DNA of 64,000 nucleotides, from NCBI RefSeq assembly GCF_017741935.1, contig NZ_JAGHMH010000007.1, positions 1 through 64,000 on the forward strand. Reading direction: 5' to 3'. This document shows, one piece after another, positions 57,582 through 64,000 of the stretch. Made by a program: the position numbers and the translations under genes. The notes under the pieces were generated by a model, which was not told where the DNA came from, did not search any database, and saw only the letters and a program-made list of their open reading frames with translations. How positions within the stretch are numbered: the stretch's first letter is position 1; each line of letters starts with the position of its first letter. Source of the stretch: Rhizobium sp. 16-449-1b (GTDB lineage Bacteria; Pseudomonadota; Alphaproteobacteria; Rhizobiales; Rhizobiaceae).

Positions 57582-60500
57582 TCACTGAAACTCGAAAATA
57601 TTCCGGAACACCCCAGGCGCGATGATCGAGAGCGGGTTGATCGTGAGATTCGGCGCATCGAGCTTTCCCGTCAGCTTGAAGGTGATGCCGATCAGGCCGC
57701 GGTCGGTGCCGTTGCCTAGGATGATGCCGATGATCGGGAGTTCAGCGAAGAGGCGGTTCAGGCCGTAGGCGGGCATGAAGGTGCCGTTCATGTCCATGTT
57801 GCCGCGAACGTCGCGCAGCGTGCCCTGGAACACCGCGCCGACCTGATCGCCGCGCACCACGCCGTTCTCGATGCTGACGACACCATTTCTAGAAAAGATA
57901 CGGGCGAAGCCGCGCTGGAAGCGCTGCGCGGAGGTGTCGATGTCGCGCTTGACGGCCGCGTTCAGGCTGCGTTGCTCCTGGCCGACAGGCGTCGAGACGA
58001 TCGAATGCAGGCGCTGCTCGTTGACGATCGAGAACCGGCGCACGTCGATCGACCCATCCCAATCGTCGCCGGCGCCGAGCCGGATCGAAAGGTTGAGCAG
58101 GCCGCCGCGCATGTGCTGATAGAGGTCGGCGAAGCGCGAGACCGCGCCGGCATCACCGCTGGTGATGTTGATGACACCATTGCCTTGCGTCTGCGCCACA
58201 ACGGCCTCGCCGCTGCCGGTGACGCCGGAGAGGTTGAGAGACTGGATGCGGCTGCCCTGCGCGGCATAGGTCAGCTGGACATTCTGCAGCTTCTCGTCGT
58301 TGAAGCCGACGACGCTGTCGAGCTTGGCCTTGAGCGAAATGCTGCTGTCGTTCTTCGACCCGCCGTCACCCTTGTCGCCGCTGCCCGATTTGATCCGCGC
58401 CAGCACCGGCCGCACATCGGCACTGCTGCCGGAGACCGAGACGTCCATGCCGCCCTTGGCGCGGCGAAGCGAGATCGCGAAATTGTCGAGCGACGACAGT
58501 TTCACGCTGTCGAAATCGGCCTTTTGCAGATTGCCCTTGCTGAGCGCCAGCGCGCCGGTCGCGCCAAATCCGTCGCCCTTCAGCACGAAATTCTTGATCT
58601 GCAGATTGTCGTCGGGACCGGAAATCTCGAAATCGGCGGTGGCGCCGATGCCGCTCCCCTTGGACCAGCCGATCCAGGGCAGATCGAGTCGCGCCTTGCC
58701 GAGATCGAGCGAGACCGACTGGCGATCCTTGTCGATGCGGTCGAGCTCGACACTGATCGGGCCATCGATGATATCGGAAAGGCCGGGCAGGATCTTCTCG
58801 CGCTGATCGTTGCTCAGCGTCGCCGTCACGCTTTGCTGTGGCTGGATGTCGGAGGACTTGTCGGTCGGCTCGACCAGCTTGACCGTCGCCGGCACGCCGT
58901 CGATATCGCCCTTGCCGTCGAGAACAACCTGTTTCGGATCGGCCGTCAGCACGCCATCGAGATTGGTGATCTTGCGCCCCGATATCGCCTTGGCGACGTC
59001 GAGATCCTGCAGCTGCAGCGTCGCCTTCCATTCGACGGGCGGCGGGTTTTGCGAGGCGATCAGCCCGATCCGCGCCTGTACGGAGGCGGTCACATTGCCC
59101 TTCAGGTCTTCAGGCACAAAGCCCGCGCGCTGCAGCACCTGGATCGGCTTGAAGGTCAGCAACTCGCCGATCGCATCGGCCGCACCCGAAATCGGCAGGT
59201 TTAGCTCGGCCATCAGCGGCTTTTCATAGGTCGACGGCAGAATGAAGGTGCCCTCGCCGACATCGACGGTGCGCCCCGACGGGAAGAACGACTTGCCGCT
59301 CTTGATCGAGATCGTCGCCTTCGGACCAGCCAGCTCGAAATGCGCGCTGGTGTCGCGGATCGGCGGAATGTCGCCGGTGACGTTCATGCGGGTTCCGGCA
59401 ATGTCGAAGGCGATCTTGATCTGGTTCTCGTCCAGCTTCAGCCCCTTGCCGATAGCCTCTTCCAGCCGGTCGAAGGGGATGAAGACATCGATCGACGCAT
59501 TGGTGACCACGCCGCCATAGAGATTGCGCTCCACCCACTCTCGCCCCTTCGACGCCATCCAAAACGGCCATAGCTGCTTCACCGCAGTGGTCTGCAGCTG
59601 CTGCGACTGGCCGGAGAAGCTGATCTCGGGCGACTTGCCGCCGAAGCGGACATGCAGCGAACCGTAGAGCGATCCGGCCGGGCTCGACACCGCCATGTTG
59701 GGGAATTGCAATTCGCGGCTGCCGACGAAATAGCGGCCCGTCGCCTGGATATCGAACGGGAGCGGCTGCTCGCCCGAGGTGACGGGTGCGGCGGTGCCAC
59801 CGCTGACGAGCAGATCGACGCCAAAACCCTTTTCGGCGGCCGGGTCGATCTTGTCGAGGTCGATCAGCGCGCCGTTCAAAGGCACGATCGTCGGCCCGAA
59901 CTGCAGCTGCGAGCGCGCGATCTCAAGCGATTGCTTGGTGAAATCATAGACGAGATTGATGCGTCCGCCTGTCAGCGGCTGCGCCTCGCCGTCCATGTAG
60001 AAATTGCCGGGCTGCAGATTGACGGTGGCGGCGAGCGAAGACTTGGACGCCTCTCCTCCGCGCTCCGCTGAAATGATCGTATCGGCGAGACTGTCGACGC
60101 CCTGGCGGATTTCGCCGATCGCATTGCGCTTGAGGGTGAAGGGCGCGAGGTCGGCACCGGCCAGTTCGCCCGTCAGCCGCGACGTGCGGCCATCGGTCTT
60201 TTCGGTGCCGATATGCAGCGTCGTGACGCGGCCGTTGATCGCGACCTCGCCATCGAGCTGCAGCGCGCTCTGCGCGTTTCTGGAGAAGACCAGGCTGTTG
60301 ACGACGATGGAGAGCGGCCCGTTGTCGGTATCCGCGAGCTTGATGTCGAGCCCCTCGAGCTTGATCGACTTCGTGCCGCCGCGATCGACGAAACCGTCAA
60401 GAATATCCAGCTGCTGGAAGGCCTTCTCCATCGCCGCCGGTATCTGGTCGATCCTGAGATTATCAAGCTTGACCGGATCGCCCGAGGGCAGGAGCGCGGT

Positions 60501-60980
60501 GTCGAGCGCTATATCCTGCGCCTCCACCTGCGCGATCGCGATGCGTCCCCGGAAGAGCTGCAGCGGATCGAGCGCCATGCGCATGGCGCCTGTGGTCGAC
60601 ATGTGCTGGCCGCTCTTCTCGTCGATCAGGTTGACGTCGCGCGCCTCGAGCGCCAGCCGCATGTTCGAGGTAAAGCGAATGACCGTGGAGCCGACCTCCG
60701 CCCGGTAGCGCGGCCCGATCGCCGAATTCAGCGCCGACTGCGCCTGCCGCGACAGGGGTTCGTCGAAGATGCCGCTTTCGACCGTGAAGATGATGGCGGC
60801 GATGATGAAGATCAGAACGCCGATGCAGCCACCGGCAAGCCCCGCCGTGCGGCGCATGCGCGAGCGCATGGGCGGGCAATGCACGATCAGCGGATCTTCC
60901 GTCCGCGCCGAGGGAAGATCGTGCAGCGCGACGATATCTTTCTTGCGGAATCTAACCTTTTCGCCGCGGATCGCCGACAT
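57582..60980 (-). CDS. AsmA-like/DUF3971 large membrane-anchored protein
   Basis: The ~1132-residue protein has one N-terminal membrane anchor (~47-68, LAGGCIGVLIFIIAAIIF) and a long beta-rich region of AsmA type, with a C-terminal AsmA-like domain (GDAGAVSRFADLY..GGLLNLSIRLG near 950-990). Such proteins are bridge-like lipid transporters linking the inner and outer membranes (YhdP/TamB/AsmA group); the exact role here is inferred. The start at 60980 is chosen; a longer frame from 61061 crosses the promoter. It is divergent from bcp. Confidence 0.87.
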   Translation of the reverse strand: MSAIRGEKVRFRKKDIVALHDLPSARTEDPLIVHCPPMRSRMRRTAGLAGGCIGVLIFIIAAIIFTVESGIFDEPLSRQAQSALNSAIGPRYRAEVGSTVIRFTSNMRLALEARDVNLIDEKSGQHMSTTGAMRMALDPLQLFRGRIAIAQVEAQDIALDTALLPSGDPVKLDNLRIDQIPAAMEKAFQQLDILDGFVDRGGTKSIKLEGLDIKLADTDNGPLSIVVNSLVFSRNAQSALQLDGEVAINGRVTTLHIGTEKTDGRTSRLTGELAGADLAPFTLKRNAIGEIRQGVDSLADTIISAERGGEASKSSLAATVNLQPGNFYMDGEAQPLTGGRINLVYDFTKQSLEIARSQLQFGPTIVPLNGALIDLDKIDPAAEKGFGVDLLVSGGTAAPVTSGEQPLPFDIQATGRYFVGSRELQFPNMAVSSPAGSLYGSLHVRFGGKSPEISFSGQSQQLQTTAVKQLWPFWMASKGREWVERNLYGGVVTNASIDVFIPFDRLEEAIGKGLKLDENQIKIAFDIAGTRMNVTGDIPPIRDTSAHFELAGPKATISIKSGKSFFPSGRTVDVGEGTFILPSTYEKPLMAELNLPISGAADAIGELLTFKPIQVLQRAGFVPEDLKGNVTASVQARIGLIASQNPPPVEWKATLQLQDLDVAKAISGRKITNLDGVLTADPKQVVLDGKGDIDGVPATVKLVEPTDKSSDIQPQQSVTATLSNDQREKILPGLSDIIDGPISVELDRIDKDRQSVSLDLGKARLDLPWIGWSKGSGIGATADFEISGPDDNLQIKNFVLKGDGFGATGALALSKGNLQKADFDSVKLSSLDNFAISLRRAKGGMDVSVSGSSADVRPVLARIKSGSGDKGDGGSKNDSSISLKAKLDSVVGFNDEKLQNVQLTYAAQGSRIQSLNLSGVTGSGEAVVAQTQGNGVINITSGDAGAVSRFADLYQHMRGGLLNLSIRLGAGDDWDGSIDVRRFSIVNEQRLHSIVSTPVGQEQRSLNAAVKRDIDTSAQRFQRGFARIFSRNGVVSIENGVVRGDQVGAVFQGTLRDVRGNMDMNGTFMPAYGLNRLFAELPIIGIILGNGTDRGLIGITFKLTGKLDAPNLTINPLSIIAPGVFRNIFEFQ

Positions 60981-61028
60981 GCGCCTCGCCTGTCTCCCTG
61001 TTCTGTGATTGGACCAGACTGGCTGGAC

Positions 61029-61062
61029 GGTGATTTGTCCAATATATATCTGGCAAATCACC
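61029..61062. promoter_or_regulatory. Perfect palindrome in the divergent bcp/AsmA-like promoter region
   Basis: GGTGATTTG (61029-61037) is perfectly complementary to CAAATCACC (61054-61062), around a 16-base AT-rich centre (CCAATATATATCT). It resembles a large operator or a symmetrical site bound by a dimer. No regulator can be named. Confidence 0.55.
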
Positions 61063-61098
61063 TCTTATCCACAAACCCGGCAAAAGAAAGGTTTCCCC

Positions 61099-61572
61099 AT
61101 GGCGGAACTCAGCATCGGCTCCAGCGCGCCCGACTTCGATCTCCCGCGCGATGGCGGCGGACGCGTGACGCTGACGGATTTCCGCGGCAAGGCATTGGTT
61201 CTTTTCTTTTATCCAAAGGACGACACCTCAGGCTGCACCACCGAATCGATCGCCTTCACCGCCCTTGCCGACGAATTCGAAAAGGCCGGCGCCGCCGTCA
61301 TCGGCATGTCGCCGGATTCGGCCGCCTGCCATGATCGCTTCATCAAGAAGCACAAGCTCGGCGTGACGCTCGCGGCCGACGAGGAGAAGACCACGCTGGA
61401 GGCCTATGGCGTCTGGAAACAGAAGAGCATGTACGGCCGCAGCTACATGGGCGTTGAGCGCACGACATTCCTGATCCGCCCGGATGGGACGATCGCCACG
61501 ATCTGGCAGAAGGTGAAGGTCGCCGGACACGCCGAAACCGTGCTGACGGCGGTCAAGAATCTCGCCTCCTGA
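61099..61572 (+). CDS. bcp: Thioredoxin-dependent thiol peroxidase (Bcp/PrxQ)
   Basis: The 157-residue peroxiredoxin has FYPKDDTSGCTTES, with the peroxidatic Cys at ~46. No resolving Cys five residues later, the E. coli Bcp pattern, is visible (GCTTESIAFT), so it may work as a 1-Cys or alternative type. It reduces peroxides with thioredoxin. The ATG at 61099 is the family-typical start. It is divergent from the AsmA-like gene. Confidence 0.93.
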   Translation: MAELSIGSSAPDFDLPRDGGGRVTLTDFRGKALVLFFYPKDDTSGCTTESIAFTALADEFEKAGAAVIGMSPDSAACHDRFIKKHKLGVTLAADEEKTTLEAYGVWKQKSMYGRSYMGVERTTFLIRPDGTIATIWQKVKVAGHAETVLTAVKNLAS

Positions 61573-61697
61573 GTGTGGCGAGAGTAAACTCCAAAAATTC
61601 GCCCATGCGTTGAATAAGGCCAAATCTAAGGCTTTATTAACCTTAACAGTGTGTAATCGACCCAATTGAGGCAGGTCCGTCAGTTGGGAGATTCTCC

Positions 61698-63005
61698 GTG
61701 GCGCACACACAGCAGAACGGCGTATTCGGCAAGCAAAAACAGGAGCATATCCTGATCCTTGCCAGCGGCGATCGGGTTCGTCACCTGACCGTCAAGCCGT
61801 GGATGGCGGCAATCGCGTTCTGCTTCGTCGGCGTTTTCGCCATCGGCTACCTGCTCGCCACCTCTTATTTGGTGCTGCGCGACGATCTGATTGGCGCAAC
61901 CATGGCGCGCCAGGCGCGCATGCAGCATGACTACGAGGATCGCATCGCGGCATTGCGGGCCCAGGTCGATCGCGTCACCTCCCGCCAGCTGCTCGACCAG
62001 CAGGTCGTGGAAGACAAGGTCGACAAGCTGATGGAGCAGCAACAGGCGCTGACCTCGCGCCGCGGCAAGCTCGGCCAGCTGCTCGACCGCGCCGAAAGTT
62101 CCGGCCTCGACGCCAAGACCGAAACGCCCGCCTCCGCCTATGCGCCCGAAACCAAAGGCAAGCGCGCCGAACTGCCCGCCGCCATGCAGGCGATCGAGCG
62201 GCAACTCGCCGGCGACGCAACGCCGACTGACGTGACCCCAGACAATTCGACGCTCTCCTACGTCCCGGCCCGCGAAACCATGGGCGACCGCGCCGACCGC
62301 GTCTTCTCCAAGGTGACACTATCGCTCAAGGGGATCGAGCAGCGCCAGCGTGATCGCGTCAGTCAACTGACGACGGATGCGACCGACGCATCGGCTGCGA
62401 TCTCCAACGTGCTGACCCGCTTCCAGATCCGCGTCCCCACGGAGACGGCGAGCGTCAAGCAGGATGAAAACAGCGCCATCGGCGGTCCCTATGTCGAGCC
62501 CGAGAGCGGCGACGACTTCGACAATTCGCTGGCACAGCTCGACACCGCCCTCACCCGGCTCGAAACCGTGCGCAACACCGCCTCGTCGCTTCCCTTCCAG
62601 AACCCCGCCATCGGCAAGGAAATCACCAGCCCCTTTGGCAACCGTCGGGATCCATTCCTCGGCCGGCTGGCGCTGCATTCCGGCGTCGATTTCCGCTTTG
62701 CCCCTGGCGAGAAGGTCCGCCCGACCGCGCCCGGCAAGGTGGTCACGGCCGGCTGGACCGGCGGTTATGGCAACATGGTCGAGATCGACCACGGCAATGG
62801 CATCTCCACCCGCTACGGCCACATGTCCGAGATTCTGGTCAAAGTCGGCGACACGGTTGGCCGCGAGGATACGATAGGCCTCGCCGGCAGCACGGGCCGC
62901 TCCACGGGCACGCATCTGCATTACGAAGTGCGCCAGAATGGGCGCGCCGTCGACCCGATCTACTTCATCAGCGCCGGCACGAAACTCGCCAGCTATATAA
63001 ACTGA
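61698..63005 (+). CDS. M23 family metallopeptidase (LytM-type), membrane-anchored
   Basis: The 435-residue protein has an N-terminal transmembrane segment (~35-55), a coiled-coil (~65-125), a linker and a C-terminal M23 domain (~310-430). That domain carries the zinc motif HSGVDF (His ~327) and the HLHYEV motif (~406). It probably cleaves peptidoglycan cross-links or activates amidases in the periplasm. The start is GTG at 61698, with GGGAG upstream. Confidence 0.9.
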   Translation: MAHTQQNGVFGKQKQEHILILASGDRVRHLTVKPWMAAIAFCFVGVFAIGYLLATSYLVLRDDLIGATMARQARMQHDYEDRIAALRAQVDRVTSRQLLDQQVVEDKVDKLMEQQQALTSRRGKLGQLLDRAESSGLDAKTETPASAYAPETKGKRAELPAAMQAIERQLAGDATPTDVTPDNSTLSYVPARETMGDRADRVFSKVTLSLKGIEQRQRDRVSQLTTDATDASAAISNVLTRFQIRVPTETASVKQDENSAIGGPYVEPESGDDFDNSLAQLDTALTRLETVRNTASSLPFQNPAIGKEITSPFGNRRDPFLGRLALHSGVDFRFAPGEKVRPTAPGKVVTAGWTGGYGNMVEIDHGNGISTRYGHMSEILVKVGDTVGREDTIGLAGSTGRSTGTHLHYEVRQNGRAVDPIYFISAGTKLASYIN

Positions 63006-63163
63006 ACGATCCCGCTAACCGTGGTTTTACCTCAACAACCCTGAGACCGCGCCGGTTCCTTGACTTCTCAACCGTTTCAGCCTATGTGGCGCTGCATTGC
63101 GGCATGCAATCCCGCCGACTCAAGCCTGAGCCTGGCCGAACCGGAACGGAAACAGTTTTCCCT

Positions 63164-64000
63164 TTGACGACATTTGCTGATCTTGGCTTGAGCCAAAAAG
63201 TGCTTTCCGCTGTCACCGACGCGGGCTACACGGTGCCAACACCTATTCAGGCTGGCGCGATTCCGTTTGCGCTTCAGCGCCGCGATATTTGCGGCATCGC
63301 ACAGACGGGCACCGGCAAGACCGCTTCCTTCGTTCTGCCGATGCTGTCGCTGCTCGAAAAGGGCCGCGCCCGCGCTCGCATGCCGCGCACGCTGATCCTC
63401 GAGCCGACCCGCGAACTCGCTGCCCAGGTGGCTGAGAACTTCGAGAAGTACGGCAAGAACCACCGCCTCAACGTCGCGCTTCTGATCGGCGGCGTTTCGT
63501 TCGAAGAGCAGGATCGCAAGCTCGAGCGCGGCGCCGATGTCCTCATCTGCACCCCCGGCCGCCTGCTTGACCATTTCGAGCGCGGCAAGCTGCTGATGAG
63601 CGGCGTCGAGATCTTCGTCATCGACGAAGCCGACCGCATGCTCGACATGGGCTTCATTCCCGATATCGAACGCATCGCCAAGATGATCCCGTTCACGCGC
63701 CAGACGCTGTTCTTCTCGGCCACCATGCCGCCGGAGATCCAGAAGCTGGCCGACCGCTTCCTGCAGAACCCGGAACGCGTCGAAGTCGCCAAGCCCGCTT
63801 CCGCATCCAAGACCATCACGCAGCGCTTCGTCGCCGCCCATGGCAAGGATTACGAAAAGCGTTCGACGCTGCGCGATCTCATCCGTGCCCAGGAAGAGCT
63901 GAAGAACGCCATCATCTTCTGCAACCGCAAGAAGGACGTCGCCGATCTGTTCCGCTCGCTGGAACGTCATGGCTTCTCCGTCGGCGCGCTGCATGGCGAC
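63164..64000 (+). CDS. DEAD-box RNA helicase, 5' part (runs off the window)
   Basis: 279 codons are visible to the right edge. Motifs in order: a Q motif near TPIQAG, motif I AQTGTGKT, motif Ia PTRELA, GG, TPGRLLD, motif II DEAD (IDEADRML), motif III SAT (FFSATMP), and the start of helicase domain 2 (IIFCNRK, LHGD). It unwinds RNA in ribosome assembly or decay. The start is TTG 63164 (LTTFADLGL); ATG 63104 in the same frame would add 20 residues. Confidence 0.9.
   Translation, partial: MTTFADLGLSQKVLSAVTDAGYTVPTPIQAGAIPFALQRRDICGIAQTGTGKTASFVLPMLSLLEKGRARARMPRTLILEPTRELAAQVAENFEKYGKNHRLNVALLIGGVSFEEQDRKLERGADVLICTPGRLLDHFERGKLLMSGVEIFVIDEADRMLDMGFIPDIERIAKMIPFTRQTLFFSATMPPEIQKLADRFLQNPERVEVAKPASASKTITQRFVAAHGKDYEKRSTLRDLIRAQEELKNAIIFCNRKKDVADLFRSLERHGFSVGALHGD

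Overview
The window looks like a chromosomal segment from a Rhizobiaceae-type alphaproteobacterium (Rhizobium/Agrobacterium-like). The grounds are high GC content with strong GC3 bias, a suf operon in the order sufS2-B-C-D-S1-T(X)-A with no iscR, an ATP12-type F1 chaperone, DUF1127 mini-proteins, an sRNA with the architecture of the alpha-r14 family, and many rhizobial palindromic repeats of RIME/REP type. No transposase, integrase, phage gene, rRNA or CRISPR array was found.

Layout. 0-8 kb: cspA, methionine aminopeptidase, radC, soluble transhydrogenase sthA, a B12-binding radical SAM protein, trigger factor (convergent, sharing a bidirectional terminator) and tRNA-Leu. 8.5-11.5 kb: a DUF2157/GDYXXLXY membrane pair, a putative alpha-r14 anti-Shine-Dalgarno sRNA and two DUF1127 mini-genes. 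11.5-22 kb: a LysR regulator divergent from a GST and a PNPOx-FNR-ferredoxin fusion; trmFO; a persulfide dioxygenase-rhodanese next to a 1-Cys peroxiredoxin; formaldehyde detoxification genes (gfa, fghA); DoxX. 22-27.7 kb: carboxyltransferase pccB, a lipoprotein, ATP12, a HAD phosphatase, an RluA-family pseudouridine synthase, crcB and small orphans. 27.7-32.8 kb: tandem glycine riboswitch, then gcvT-gcvH-gcvP with a palindrome cluster between gcvT and gcvH.

32.8-41.3 kb: a 282-bp tandem repeat array, an esterase, DUF982, a cupin, an ABC exporter, a VIT1/CCC1-like membrane protein, a second repeat array and a chemotaxis receptor. 41.3-42.4 kb: about 1.1 kb without a convincing gene, holding a strongly self-complementary stretch that may be a structured RNA. 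42.4-53.8 kb: LysE exporter, then the Fe-S assembly (suf) operon on the minus strand. It is broken up by two toxin-antitoxin pairs (between sufT and sufA), a 240-bp-period repeat array (between sufS and sufD) and a GIY-YIG gene plus a 227-bp-period array (between sufC and sufB). An Irr-type inverted repeat lies in the divergent promoter upstream of sufS2. 53.8-64 kb: a truncated PIN-toxin relic with a ribbon-helix-helix-type partner, GNAT, anmK, tyrS, another palindrome cluster, a large AsmA-like protein divergent from bcp across a perfect palindrome, an M23 peptidase, and the 5' part of a DEAD-box RNA helicase running off the end.

How the genes work together. The main functional blocks are Fe-S cluster biogenesis, glycine catabolism, thiol/persulfide/peroxide and formaldehyde detoxification, and translation-related enzymes (map, trmFO, tyrS, RluA). 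The most unusual features are the dense repeat arrays between co-directional suf and gcv genes, the candidate structured RNA near 41.6-42.1 kb, and the clustering of small toxin-antitoxin or orphan antitoxin genes.
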